Notes under the pieces: generated by a model | The model's database searches: none | Seen by the model: only the letters and a program-made list of their open reading frames with translations | Told to the model about the DNA's origin: nothing | NCBI RefSeq assembly: GCF_002114285.1 | Contig: NZ_NEDJ01000009.1 | Location: 1-64,000, forward strand | Direction: 5' to 3' | Length of the DNA stretch: 64,000 nucleotides | DNA from: Halorubrum ezzemoulense DSM 17463 | GTDB lineage: Archaea; Halobacteriota; Halobacteria; Halobacteriales; Haloferacaceae | Position numbers and translations under genes: made by a program | Shown: positions 50,647-60,800 of the stretch, piece by piece | Layout: each line of letters opens with the position of its first letter | Position numbering within the stretch: the stretch's first letter is position 1

Positions 50647-52320
50647 TCAGTCGTCGCGCCGCTGTTTCATCCCCTGGCGGGTGAACTGCGGCGTGGTGCG
50701 GAGTCCCCGCTTCTTCCGGAACGACCGGTACAAGGCGATCGCGAGCGGCGAGGCCAGCGCGAGGACGACGAGCGCGAGCCGCCAGTTGTTCGCGAACGAG
50801 TAGAGGATCGTCGCCGAGAGGACGCCGACGGCGAGTAGCACCGAGTAGGCGATCCGCATCGCCAGCTTCTCTAAGACCTTCGTGTCGTCCTCTAAGACGA
50901 CGTTGACCGTCAGGTCGTCGCGGTTGGCGCGGTCGAGGAACTCGTCGGCCTTCGGCGGGACCGTGAACAGCGCCTCGGTGGTCTGTTGCACCTGCCGGCC
51001 GGCGTCTTCGGCGAGGTCACGGGCGGTCTGCTCGTAGTACCCCTCCTCGCGGAGGTAGTCGGTCGCCGTCGAGATGAAGTCGAACTCGGGGTCTAAGGTG
51101 GCACAGACCCCCTCGACGACGGTGGCGACCCGGAGGACCAAGGCGAGGTTCGGCGGGAGCCGGAGCGGGAACTCGTAGATGGACGACTCCACCTGCTCGA
51201 TGATCTGGTTCACCTGGTACTGCTCGACGTCCTCGCCCCGGACGTCGGCGATGGCGAGCTCCATCACGTTCCCCATCACCTCGCGGTCGGCCTCCGGCGA
51301 GAGGGTCCCCATCGAGATGAGCGTGTCGAGGATGGCGTCGATATCCTGCCGCGCGACCGCGACGTAGAACTCGACGATCTTCTCCTGGACGAACGGGTCC
51401 ACCCGCCCCGCCATGCCGAAGTCGTAGAAGATCACGGACCCGTCGTCCGCGACCGCGAGGTTCCCCGGGTGGGGGTCGGCGTGGAACACGCCGTCGTCGA
51501 TGATCATCTGGAGGTACACTTCCTGGAGGATCTCCGCGATCGCCGTCCGGTCGTGACCAGCCTCGTCGAGCGCGTCGATGTCGCTGATCTTCGTGCCCGG
51601 GACGTACTCCATGGTGAGCACCCGCGGCCCCGACACCGACTCGTACGTCTCCGGGATCCGGATCCGATCGTTGTCCGCGAAGTTGCCGCGGATCTCCTCG
51701 AGCATCGTCCGCTCGCGGGCGTAGTCCATCTCCTCGCGGATCGTCTTGGCGAACTCGTCGGCGAGGTTCTCCAGGGAGAACGACCGGCCGGCGCCGGTGA
51801 ACCGCTTGACCAGCGGGATCGACCAGCGGATCGTGCGGAGGTCGGCCTCGACGAGCGACTCGATGCCGGGCCGACGCACCTTCACCGCGACCTCGTCGCC
51901 CTCGTAGGTGGCGGTGTACACCTGTCCGAGGCTCGCGCCGCTTATCGGGTCGCGGTCGAAGTCGTCGAACGTCTCGTCGACCGGCCCGAACTCGTCTTCG
52001 AGGACGACCCGCGACTCCTCCCACGGCGCGGGGGGAACGTCGTCTTGGAGTCCCTCCAAGACCTCGATGTACGCCGGGGGAAGGAGGTCGGGACGCGTCG
52101 AGAGGATCTGTCCGAGTTTGATGAACGTCGGCCCGAGCGTGAGCAGGATGTCGAGCAGCACCGCGGCGCGCTCGCGCTGGGTCTCGGCGTCGACCTCTCG
52201 GCTCCCGCCGAACAGGAAGTACCGGCGGCGGTCACGCCAGTAGGCGACGATGAGCGGCGAGAACTGCCGCAGAACGACGACGAACCGCCAGTAGGCGCGA
52301 AGGTTGACCAGCGTGACCAC
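50647..52320 (-). CDS. ABC1/UbiB-type atypical kinase
   Basis: The 557-aa protein has the UbiB/ADCK signatures: KxGQ motif FIKLGQILSTRPDLLP, the Ala-rich loop GASLGQVYTAT, VKVRRPGIE, catalytic FHADPHPGNLAV and the metal-binding FYDFGMAG. Two C-terminal transmembrane helices (about 495-535) anchor it. Family members support isoprenoid-quinone synthesis or lipid homeostasis by an ATPase-type action. In haloarchaea, menaquinone would be the matching quinone. It starts three bases after the Hsp20 stop. Confidence 0.94.
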   Translation of the reverse strand: MVTLVNLRAYWRFVVVLRQFSPLIVAYWRDRRRYFLFGGSREVDAETQRERAAVLLDILLTLGPTFIKLGQILSTRPDLLPPAYIEVLEGLQDDVPPAPWEESRVVLEDEFGPVDETFDDFDRDPISGASLGQVYTATYEGDEVAVKVRRPGIESLVEADLRTIRWSIPLVKRFTGAGRSFSLENLADEFAKTIREEMDYARERTMLEEIRGNFADNDRIRIPETYESVSGPRVLTMEYVPGTKISDIDALDEAGHDRTAIAEILQEVYLQMIIDDGVFHADPHPGNLAVADDGSVIFYDFGMAGRVDPFVQEKIVEFYVAVARQDIDAILDTLISMGTLSPEADREVMGNVMELAIADVRGEDVEQYQVNQIIEQVESSIYEFPLRLPPNLALVLRVATVVEGVCATLDPEFDFISTATDYLREEGYYEQTARDLAEDAGRQVQQTTEALFTVPPKADEFLDRANRDDLTVNVVLEDDTKVLEKLAMRIAYSVLLAVGVLSATILYSFANNWRLALVVLALASPLAIALYRSFRKKRGLRTTPQFTRQGMKQRRDD

Positions 52321-52323
52321 CCG

Positions 52324-52698
52324 TCAGGCGTCGCCCTCGTCGTCCGCGTCGTCGACGGGGATGGTCCGGGAGACGTCGCGCTCTCGCTTGGGGAGGGAGA
52401 TTTCGAGGACGCCGCGGTCGATCTCGGCGTCGGCGCCCGCGCCGTCGGCGTCGTTCGGGAGGGGGAGTTCCGCGTCGAGGAACAGCGGGCGGTCCTCCCG
52501 GACGTACTCGAACCCGTCGGGGACGGCCTTCTCGCGGCGACCCTCGATGTCGATACGACCGTCCTCGACGAGCACCTCGGTCGTCGCTGCGGTCGCGCCC
52601 GGGAGGTCGACGACGAGGACGTACCCGTCGTCGGACTCGAGTAGGTCCGCAAACACCGCGTCCGGGAGGTCCCGGAGCGCGTCGCGTAGCGCTGACAT
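52324..52698 (-). CDS. Hsp20 / alpha-crystallin-type small heat shock protein
   Basis: The 124-aa protein has an alpha-crystallin domain (about 24-110): DGYVLVVDLPGATAATTEV, IDIEGRREKA and GVLEISLPKRERDVSRTIPV, which is the family's GVLxxxxPK end. The N-terminal arm is short and the IxI tail motif is weak, so oligomers may be small. It is only three bases upstream of UbiB, which is unusual: it suggests a chaperone made together with a membrane kinase. It could assist UbiB folding or a quinone-synthesis complex. Confidence 0.9.
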   Translation of the reverse strand: MSALRDALRDLPDAVFADLLESDDGYVLVVDLPGATAATTEVLVEDGRIDIEGRREKAVPDGFEYVREDRPLFLDAELPLPNDADGAGADAEIDRGVLEISLPKRERDVSRTIPVDDADDEGDA

Positions 52699-52767
52699 AG
52701 GGGTCGGTAGGATCGCCGCGGCGAAAAACCTGTGGAAAAGGCGGATCGGGGCGGGAGATCCACCGCG

Positions 52768-52836
52768 GGTGACGCGGAGCGAGTGCCGCTGGTGACGCGG
52801 AGCGAGTGCCGCTGGTGGCGCGGAGCGAGTGGGGCT
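52768..52836. repeat. Three tandem 23-bp units
   Basis: Units at 52768, 52791 and 52814 read GGTGACGCGGAGCGAGTGCC with GCT at the end. The first two are identical and the third differs at a few bases. They lie in the gap between the 234-aa membrane protein and the hsp20 gene, upstream of the hsp20 start. Confidence 0.85.
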
Positions 52837-52850
52837 CCCGGGGAGGCGGC

Positions 52851-53555
52851 TCAGTCGCGGTCGCCGATGTCGAGGTCGAACTTCCCGAGGTCGTCCCCCT
52901 GCGACTCGCCGGGGAGGATGTCGCCGAGGCCCGCGCCGAACGCCGCCGCGGCCCAGACGACCGCGACCCGGCTGACCCGTTCGAGCGCGGTGGGGTCGCC
53001 CTCGGGGAGGCGCCCCCAGAACAGCAGCATGGCCGCCGACGTGGCGAGCGAGACGAGGAGGACCCCGGCGTAGCGGCGCGGGATGACGCCGAGGATCGGG
53101 TGGTGGATCGCGATCTGCCGGAAGTCGGCGTAGTAGAGGAGCCCGGCGGTCGCGACGAAGACGAAGCCGACGTGGCCGATCAGGAGGACCGGGACGCCCG
53201 CGACGGTCGTCGCCGCGAACCAGGCCGCGATCTCGAAGACGCCGCCCTCGACGAGCAGCGGGAGCGCGAACAGCACCGCCCCGACGAACGACTCGGCGAG
53301 GTCTCTGGATGTGTACTTCGTGATCCGCTCCGCGAGCGCGCCGCTCCCGGGCATCCGCTCGACGAGCGAGATCGTCTGTCGAACCTCCTCGCGCTCGTGG
53401 CCCTCGTCGACCGTGTCGCGCAGGGCGTCGAGCTTCGCGAGCAGGTCGTCGATGTCGGGGTCGCCCGGGGGCGGTTCGGCCGGAGGCTGTTCGGCGCCCG
53501 CCGGCGCTCCGGACCCGTCGGCACGGCCGGTATCGCCGTCGTCGCTGTCGACCAT
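52851..53555 (-). CDS. DUF2391-like integral membrane protein
   Basis: The 234-aa protein has an acidic Pro/Gly-rich N-terminus (1-35), a helical region, KLDALRDTVDEGHEREEVRQ (35-60), and four or five transmembrane helices (about 88-205). A HHPILGVIPRRYAGVLLV motif near residue 150 is characteristic. The end is acidic (GKFDLDIGDRD). I assign DUF2391 only tentatively. Unknown function. It is separated from hsp20 by the tandem repeat array. Confidence 0.7.
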   Translation of the reverse strand: MVDSDDGDTGRADGSGAPAGAEQPPAEPPPGDPDIDDLLAKLDALRDTVDEGHEREEVRQTISLVERMPGSGALAERITKYTSRDLAESFVGAVLFALPLLVEGGVFEIAAWFAATTVAGVPVLLIGHVGFVFVATAGLLYYADFRQIAIHHPILGVIPRRYAGVLLVSLATSAAMLLFWGRLPEGDPTALERVSRVAVVWAAAAFGAGLGDILPGESQGDDLGKFDLDIGDRD

Positions 53556-53643
53556 GTGCCCACGGGACGCGCGACCGACCTAAATCTCGCGGCGGTCGGC
53601 TGGTCCACGCGGTCGCGAGCCGACGACCGGCGGGACGGGCGGC

Positions 53644-54414
53644 CTACAGCCGACCGAGGAACGCGGAGAGCGCGTCGTTGAACGCGGTCGGCGCTTCGAG
53701 CATCGCGAGGTGCGCGGCGTCGGGGACCTCCGCGAGCTCTCCGGCCGGGATCCCGTCCGCGAGGTACTCATGGTACGCGGGCGGCGTGAGCTCGTCGTGC
53801 GCGCCGACGAGCGCGAGCGCCGGGACGCCGATCTCGCCGAGTCGCTCCCGGACGTCGAACCGGTGGCAGGTGAGGAAGTCGCGTTCGGTGACCGCTCGCC
53901 CGCACTCGCGCATGGCCGCCTCGGAGAGCTCGACGTACTCGGGCGGCGCGTCGTGGAAGAGGCGGTCCGGCTCGTGGAGCAGCGAGACGGCCCGCTCGAA
54001 ATCGTCGGCGAGCGCGCCGCGGAGGGGCTCGGCCACCGCGAGCTTCGCGCCCGTGCCCGCGAGGACGAGGCCGTCGAGCGCGAGGTCGCGCTCTAAGGCG
54101 ACCCGCAGCGCGACCGCGCCGCCGAGGGAGTTGCCGCAGAGGACTGTCGCCCCCGTCTCCTCCGCGACGGCGATCACGTCGTCCGCGTACGCGTTGAGCG
54201 TCTCGGGGCCGGCGGGTGTCGCGACGTCGTCGCTGTCGCCGTGCCCGGAGAGGTCGACGGCGACGCTCGAAACCCGGTCGGCCAGCCTAGCCTGCGACTT
54301 CCAGATGTCTTTCGTGCCGCCGCTGCCGTGAACGAAGCAGACTGTCGGCCCGTCGCCGCCGCGGTCGAAGCGGCGGTACGCCGTCGCGCGACCGTCGTGG
54401 GTGACCCGTTCCAT
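53644..54414 (-). CDS. Alpha/beta hydrolase
   Basis: The 256-aa protein has the complete alpha/beta hydrolase set: the oxyanion part FVHGSGGTKDIW near residue 27, the nucleophile Ser in LCGNSLGGAVAL near 95, an Asp in VGAHDELTPP and a His in PDAAHLAMLE near the end. Length and order match esterases or C-C hydrolases. Substrate not predictable. The ATG at 54414 is chosen; longer readings cross the divergent promoter with TATA-like GGTATAAG at about 54440-54447. Confidence 0.88.
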   Translation of the reverse strand: MERVTHDGRATAYRRFDRGGDGPTVCFVHGSGGTKDIWKSQARLADRVSSVAVDLSGHGDSDDVATPAGPETLNAYADDVIAVAEETGATVLCGNSLGGAVALRVALERDLALDGLVLAGTGAKLAVAEPLRGALADDFERAVSLLHEPDRLFHDAPPEYVELSEAAMRECGRAVTERDFLTCHRFDVRERLGEIGVPALALVGAHDELTPPAYHEYLADGIPAGELAEVPDAAHLAMLEAPTAFNDALSAFLGRL

Positions 54415-54595
54415 GTCCGGGCGGTTCGGCGCCGAGCGGTATAAGTGCCCGAGGGAGCCGACGCGCGCTCGACGACTCGATCGGCGCCGCGGGTCCGACC
54501 GCACGACGGCGGACGGTCGGCGGTGGAATCGCTCGAACCGCTACACTACCGTTAGTACAAAGAGGCACTCACGTCATGCGATTTTGAGCGTCAAG

Positions 54596-54603
54596 TTTAA
54601 ATA
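54596..54603 (+). promoter_or_regulatory. TATA-like box of the Hsp20-like/CDC48 operon
   Basis: TTTAAATA lies 26-33 bp before the ATG at 54629, as expected for a leaderless transcript of the pair. Confidence 0.7.
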
Positions 54604-54612
54604 CATACGCGA

Positions 54613-54627
54613 CTAACTCGTAGTTAG
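54613..54627. promoter_or_regulatory. Palindrome at the transcription start of the CDC48 operon
   Basis: CTAACT-CGT-AGTTAG is a perfect 6-bp inverted repeat with a 3-nt centre that ends one base before the ATG at 54629. It covers the expected initiation site and could be an operator that blocks initiation. No regulator is known. Confidence 0.6.
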
Positions 54628-54628
54628 G

Positions 54629-54880
54629 ATGAATCACATACAGACCCGATCGACCGGCGACGGCGCGCTGCTGCGCCGGTACGAGTACGACGACGGCTGG
54701 ACCGTCGCCGCCGACCTCGACGTCGACGACGAGGCCGTCACCGTCGACACCGTCGGCGAGACGGCGATCGTCGTCGTAGAGGGACCGGACGGGCCGGTCG
54801 AATCGGAGTTCGAGCTGCCTGGGACGGCCGCCGACGTGGCGGTGAACAACGGCGTGCTCACCGTGGAGGGCGACCGATGA
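54629..54880 (+). CDS. Small Hsp20-like (DUF7127-type) protein coupled to CDC48
   Basis: The 83-aa protein resembles a short alpha-crystallin-type beta-sandwich: [19 protein letters not shown], then [18 protein letters not shown] and [12 protein letters not shown]. It lacks the N-terminal arm and the IxI tail of normal small heat shock proteins. Its last four bases are the ATGA that starts CDC48, so the two are translated together. It may act as a substrate or adaptor partner for CDC48; this is an inference from the fixed linkage. Confidence 0.78.
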   Translation: MNHIQTRSTGDGALLRRYEYDDGWTVAADLDVDDEAVTVDTVGETAIVVVEGPDGPVESEFELPGTAADVAVNNGVLTVEGDR

Positions 54881-57144
54881 AGCTCACTGTCAAGCCGCTG
54901 AAACAGAAGGACGCCGGCCGTCGCCTGGCGGCAATCGACCGCGTCGCGGCCGACGAGCTCGGGCTCTCCCGCGGGGACATCGTCCGCGTCGAGAGCGCCG
55001 ACGGGGCGGCGATCGCCCGCGTCTGGCCCGGCTACCCCGAGGACGACGGGACGGGCGTGATCCGCATCGACGGGCGCCTCCGCCAAGAGGCCGACGTGGG
55101 GATCGACGACCGCGTCACCGTCGAGGACGTCGACGTCTCGCGGGCGGACGCGGTGACGATCGCCTTCCCCAGCCAGCTGCGGGTGCGGGGGCAGATCGCC
55201 CCGTTCATCCGGGACAAGCTCTCCGGTCAGCCGGTGACCGAGGGGCAGACGATCCGGACCTCGCTCGGCTTCGGGCTGATGGGCGGCCAGTCGCAGGCGG
55301 TCCCGATGAAGATCGCCGAGACGAGCCCCGGCGGCACGGTCGTCATCACCGACGAGACGGAGATCAGCATCTCCGAGATCTCCGCCGAGGAGATCGCCGA
55401 CCGCGGCGAGGCCGCGGGCGGCACCGGCGAGGGGCCGGACGTGACCTACGAGGACATCGGCGGGCTCGACGACGAGCTCGAACAGGTCCGCGAGATGATC
55501 GAGCTCCCGATGCGGCACCCGGAGCTGTTCAAGCGCCTCGGCATCGACCCGCCGAAGGGCGTCCTGCTCCACGGCCCGCCGGGCACTGGGAAGACGCTGA
55601 TCGCGAAGGCGGTCGCCAACGAGATCGACGCGAACTTCCACACGATCTCCGGCCCGGAGATCATGTCGAAGTACTACGGCGAGAGCGAGGAGCAGCTCCG
55701 CGAAGTGTTCGAGGAGGCGTCCGAGGAGTCGCCGTCGATCATCTTTATGGACGAGCTCGACTCCATCGCGCCCAAGCGCGAGGAGGCGGGCGGCGACGTG
55801 GAGCGCCGCGTCGTGGCGCAGCTGCTCTCGCTGATGGACGGGCTCGAAGAGCGCGGCGAGGTCGTCGTCATCGGGGCGACGAACCGCGTCGACGCCATCG
55901 ATCAGGCGCTCCGACGGGGCGGCCGCTTCGACCGCGAGATCGAGGTGGGCGTCCCCGACCGGGACGGTCGCAAGGAGATCCTTCAGGTCCACACGCGGAA
56001 CATGCCGCTGACCGACGGGATCGACCTCGACGAGTACGCCGAGAACACGCACGGCTTCGTCGGGGCCGACCTCGAATCGCTGGCGAAGGAGTCCGCGATG
56101 CACGCGCTGCGGCGCATCCGCCCGGAGATCGACCTCGAATCGGACGAGATCGACGCCGACGTGCTGAACAGCATCCAGGTGACCGAGTCGGACTTCAAGG
56201 AGGCGATCAAGGGGATCGAACCCTCCGCGCTGCGGGAGGTGTTCGTGGAGGTCCCCGACACCACCTGGGACGACGTCGGCGGCCTCGGCGACACGAAAGA
56301 GCGGCTCCGCGAGACGATCCAGTGGCCGCTCGAGTACCCCGAGGTGTTCGACGAGCTCGACATGCAGGCCGCGAAGGGCGTCCTGATGTACGGCCCGCCG
56401 GGCACGGGGAAGACCCTGCTCGCGAAGGCCGTCGCCAACGAGAGCGAGTCCAACTTCATCTCGATCAAGGGGCCCGAGCTGCTGAACAAGTACGTGGGCG
56501 AGTCCGAGAAGGGCGTCCGCGAGGTGTTCAGCAAGGCCCGCGAGAACGCGCCGACGATCGTGTTCTTCGACGAGATCGACTCGATCGCCACCGAGCGCGG
56601 GAAGAACTCCGGCGACTCCGGCGTGGGCGAGCGCGTCGTCTCCCAGCTGCTGACGGAGCTCGACGGCCTCGAGTCGCTGGAGGACGTCGTCGTCGTCGCG
56701 ACGACGAACCGCCCCGACCTCATCGACTCGGCGCTGCTCCGCCCCGGTCGCTTAGACCGGCACGTCCACGTGCCAGTGCCCGACGAGGCGGCGCGCCGCC
56801 GGATCTTCGAGGTCCACACGCGGGATAAGCCGCTGGCGGACGACGTCGACCTCGACGCCCTCGCCCGCAAGACCGAGGGGTACGTGGGGGCCGACATCGA
56901 GGCGGTCGCCCGCGAGGCGTCGATGAACGCCTCTCGGGAGTTCATCGGCAGCGTCACGCGCGAGGAGGTCGGCGAGTCCGTCGGCAACGTCCGCGTGACG
57001 ATGGAGCACTTCGAGGACGCGCTGAGCGAGGTGAACCCGAGCGTCACCCCCGAGACGCGCGAGCGCTACGAGGAGATAGAAAAGCAGTTCAAGCGGTCGG
57101 AGGTCGACCGCACCGAGGCCGAACCGGGCGCGGCGTTCCAGTAA
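54877..57144 (+). CDS. cdc48: AAA ATPase CDC48 (p97/VAT type)
   Basis: The 755-aa double AAA ATPase unfolds proteins for the proteasome. It has an N-domain (1-about 185), then D1 with Walker [14 protein letters not shown] (Lys239) and Walker [14 protein letters not shown], and D2 with Walker [14 protein letters not shown] (Lys512) and Walker [13 protein letters not shown]2 keeps the catalytic Asp-Glu pair; in D1 the usual DEID is DELD. The C-terminus ends GAAFQ without the HbYX proteasome-docking tail. It starts inside the stop of the Hsp20-like gene. Confidence 0.96.
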   Translation: MKLTVKPLKQKDAGRRLAAIDRVAADELGLSRGDIVRVESADGAAIARVWPGYPEDDGTGVIRIDGRLRQEADVGIDDRVTVEDVDVSRADAVTIAFPSQLRVRGQIAPFIRDKLSGQPVTEGQTIRTSLGFGLMGGQSQAVPMKIAETSPGGTVVITDETEISISEISAEEIADRGEAAGGTGEGPDVTYEDIGGLDDELEQVREMIELPMRHPELFKRLGIDPPKGVLLHGPPGTGKTLIAKAVANEIDANFHTISGPEIMSKYYGESEEQLREVFEEASEESPSIIFMDELDSIAPKREEAGGDVERRVVAQLLSLMDGLEERGEVVVIGATNRVDAIDQALRRGGRFDREIEVGVPDRDGRKEILQVHTRNMPLTDGIDLDEYAENTHGFVGADLESLAKESAMHALRRIRPEIDLESDEIDADVLNSIQVTESDFKEAIKGIEPSALREVFVEVPDTTWDDVGGLGDTKERLRETIQWPLEYPEVFDELDMQAAKGVLMYGPPGTGKTLLAKAVANESESNFISIKGPELLNKYVGESEKGVREVFSKARENAPTIVFFDEIDSIATERGKNSGDSGVGERVVSQLLTELDGLESLEDVVVVATTNRPDLIDSALLRPGRLDRHVHVPVPDEAARRRIFEVHTRDKPLADDVDLDALARKTEGYVGADIEAVAREASMNASREFIGSVTREEVGESVGNVRVTMEHFEDALSEVNPSVTPETRERYEEIEKQFKRSEVDRTEAEPGAAFQ

Positions 57145-57188
57145 GCCGGGCGCTTCGACCCGAACCGGCGGCCGGCCCGCGGCGGTTT

Positions 57189-57404
57189 TTAGACAAGTCC
57201 CAGCGTCGACAGCAGGTAGAACGCCGCGACGACGACGATGCCGATCGTGACGAGCCGCCACGCGAGCTTCAATACGAACTTGCCGACGACGATGACGAGC
57301 GCGACGGCGACGAGGGCGACCAGGAGCTGCCCGACCTGACTGCCGAGCAGCGCGGCCTGTGCCGGCGCGGCGAGCCCCGCGAGCGCGAGCGACGTTGCGG
57401 TCAT
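57189..57404 (-). CDS. Small membrane protein, two or three helices
   Basis: The 71-aa protein has hydrophobic segments at about 1-20, 25-45 and 48-66. The end AFYLLSTLGLV is hydrophobic. An upstream in-frame ATG at 57431 would add nine residues; the TATA-like AGCTTATG near 57428-57435 fits the shorter form. Function unknown. It is convergent with CDC48 and divergent from nrdJ. Confidence 0.55.
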   Translation of the reverse strand: MTATSLALAGLAAPAQAALLGSQVGQLLVALVAVALVIVVGKFVLKLAWRLVTIGIVVVAAFYLLSTLGLV

Positions 57405-57855
57405 GTCCCGGACCACGGCGACGCCGGGCATAAGCTTGTGGGAGGAGCCGGAAGTCGTTTACTAGTTCTGATAGGTCTTCAGGCATTCCGGTGATGGAGC
57501 CGAGCGTGGATCCGCCCGACATCGGCCGACACGGCGGTATCGGGCGCCGGCTGGGCCGGCGGTTGCCGCCTCGATCGACCCCCCTTCTGTTCCCGTGGGA
57601 GACCGCTCACATCGTGTGGTTTTTTCGATCGACGACCAGTTTCACTCCGGTCTACCTATGCTTATGTGTCCAGAGCCCATTCCTTACCGACGTACCGGAT
57701 TCAGCGTCAGGCGCACCGGAGAGACGTTACATACCGAATCGGACATGTAGAAGCCGGGCGGGCCGAACATCCGAACGTACAAGGGCCCGCCTCGCCAGTA
57801 CACCAACACTACAGATGATCCATATTCCACGCAAAGCCAGCGGGGTGGCCGCCGA
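57405..57855. other. 451-bp leader region before nrdJ
   Basis: No gene is convincing. It is divided between the promoter of the small membrane gene (left end) and the upstream region of the ribonucleotide reductase. A perfect 8-bp hairpin with a 19-nt loop (57757-57764 with 57784-57791, arms GGCGGGCC and GGCCCGCC) lies 64 bp before the nrdJ ATG. No sequence resembling the B12-box of known cobalamin riboswitches was found. Confidence 0.55.
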
Positions 57856-60800
57856 ATGAGCAGCGACGGCGTCTCCGCCGACGGAGTCGAACTGCCGATC
57901 AAACGAACCACGGGCGAGACGATGGAGGAGCGCCTCACGGGCAACGCCTACCAGAACATCCTGCCCGCGCGCTACCTCCGGAAGAACGCGGACGGCGAAC
58001 CGATCGAAGACCAGGAGGAACTCTTTGACCGCGTCGCGCGAAACGTCGCGCTCGCGGAGGCCGTCTTCGAGGCTGAAAACCAAGGCGTCGAGGTCACCGT
58101 CACGCCCGACCAGCTGAAGCCCGACCACCCGCGGCGCGACGAGCTCGCCGAGGACGTGTTCGGCGCGGGCACGACGGCCGACGACGACGCGGAGGCGACG
58201 CTCACGGCCCACAACGTCAACAAGTTCGCGTACGAGACGGTCGTTCCCGAGCTCCCCGACGGGGTGCGCGACCACGTCGAGGCGACCGCCGAGACGTTCC
58301 GACAGGGGATGGAGTCGCTTTCCTTCATGCCGAACTCCCCGACGCTGATGAACGCCGGCGACGAGCTCCAGCAGCTCTCCGCCTGCTTCGTCGACTCGCC
58401 GGGCGACGACATCACCGACATCCACCAGACCGCCAAGGAGGCGGCCGAGGTGTTCCAGTCCGGCGGCGGCATGGGGTACGCGTTCTGGAAGCTCCGGCCG
58501 TACGGCGACTCCGTCGGCTCCACCGGCGGCATCGCCTCCGGGCCGATCACGTTCATGCGGACGTTCGACCAGATGTGCGAGACGATCGCGCAGGGCGGCG
58601 CGCGCCGCGGCGCCCAGATGGGCGTCATGCGCATCTCGCACCCGGACGTGATCCAGTTCATCCACGCGAAGAACAAGGACGTCTCGCTGGCCCACTCGCT
58701 GCGGCTCAACGACCCCGACGACTTCACGCACAACTCCTTCGCGGACGCGCTGGAGGAGGCCCGCGAGCTCATCGACGAGGACGGCAAGGTGCCCGAGCAC
58801 CTCCGGAACGCGGTCGAGGGACACCTCTCGAACTTCAACATCAGCGTCGGCGTCACCGACGACTTCATGGAGGCGCTGGCGAACGACGAGGAGTTCACCT
58901 TCACCAACCCCCGCACCGAGGAGCCCCACGTCGCCACCCCGGAGACGAAGGAGCTCTACGACATGTTCGGGCTCGGCGAGCACGTCGAGGTCGGCGAGGA
59001 GCTCTCCGTCCCGGCGGCGGAGATCTGGGATCACATGATCCAGGGCGCCCACGAGAACGGGGAGCCGGGCGTCGTCTACCTCGAACGGATCAACAAGGAG
59101 CACTCCTTCGACGTGGAGGAGCACCCGGAGCACCAGATTCTCGCGACGAACCCCTGCGGCGAGCAGCCGTTAGAGGAGTACGAGGCCTGTAACCTCGGCC
59201 ACATCAACCTCTCGACGCTCGCGGACCTCGACGCGCCCGACTGGCGCGTCTGGTCGGACGAGCACGCCGACGAGTACGACTCCGAGGCGGCCGCAGTCGA
59301 GGCGTTCCTCGAAGAGGCGATCGACTTCGAGGAGTTCGAAGAGCGGATCGCGTACGGCACCCGCTTCCTCGAGAACGTCGTCACGATGTCCGACTTCCCG
59401 GTCGACGAGATCGAGGAGAAGGTCCGCGACATGCGGAAGATCGGGCTCGGAATCATGGGGCTCGCGCAGCTGTACGTCCAGCTCGGCGTCCGCTACGGCT
59501 CCGAGTCGGGCAACGAGATCGCCCGGCAGCTGATGACCCACATCAACCACGAGTCGAAGCTTGCCTCCCACGATCTCGCCGAGGAGCGCGGGACGTTCAA
59601 CGACTGGGCGGACTCGAAGTACGCGAACCCGACCGAGCACCGCGACTGGTTCGAGCACTTCACCGGGCTCGACGCCGACGAGTGGGCGGACGGCTTCCCG
59701 ATCCGGAACCACAACACGACGACGATCGCCCCCACGGGCACGACGTCGATGATCGGCAACACGACCGGCGGCTGCGAGCCGATCTACAACGTCGCCTACT
59801 ACAAGAACGTCTCCGACGACGTCCAGGGCGACGAGATGCTCGTCGAGTTCGACGACTACTTCCTGCGCACGCTGGAGGCCAACGACGTCGACGTCGAGGC
59901 CGTCAAGCGCGAGGCGCAGGCGCAGATGGCCGAAAACGCGTTCGACGGCGTCGAGGGGCTCGACACCGTCCCGGACGCCATCGGCGAGCTGTTCGTCGTC
60001 ACCGGCGACCTCTCGGCGAAGGACCACGCCGGCGTCCAGGTCGCCTGTCAGAAGGGCGTCGACTCCGCCATCTCGAAGACCGTGAACGCGCCCAACGACT
60101 CGACGCTGGGCGACGCCAAGGAGGTCTTCGAGTACATCTACGAGAACGGCGGGAAGGGCGTCACCTACTACCGCGACGGCACCCGCTCGAAGCAGGTGCT
60201 CACGACGCGGGCGCAGAACACGGAGTTCGCCGACGAGAGCGAGGCCGCGGAGACCATCGTCGAGCAGATCAACGAGGTCTTCGGCGGCGTCGAGGCGTTC
60301 CTCGACAACGAGGACGTCCGCGCGGCGATCGACGCGGAGGTCGCGGACCTGCTCGAAGCGACCGAGCAGCCCCGGATCGACTACAGCGAGCGCAGCCCGC
60401 GCCCCGACTCGCTGTCGGGCGTCACCCAGCGGGTCGAGACGGGCTACGGCAAGCTGTACGTCACCATCAACGAGGACGAGAACGGTCGACCGTTCGAGCT
60501 GTTCGCGAACATCGGCCACTCCGGCGGCTACACCAACTCCTTCACCGAGGCGCTCGCGAAGGTCATCTCGACGGCGCTGCGCTCCGGCGTCGACCCCGAG
60601 GAGATCGTCGACGAGCTCCAGGGCACCCGGAGCCCGAAGGTCGCCTGGGACAAGGGCGAGCAGATCCAGTCGATCCCGGACGCCATCGGCACCGCGCTGC
60701 GGCGCTACCTCGACGACGACGTCGACAAGGGGATCCCTCAACAGCAGAGCCTCGACGACGTCGGGGAGGCCGCGTCGAGCGCGAGTCCGCCGAGCCAGAC

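Noticed and set aside
57405-57855. Cobalamin riboswitch upstream of nrdJ
   Set aside because: No B12-box-like sequence or matching set of stems could be recognised; only one hairpin was found.
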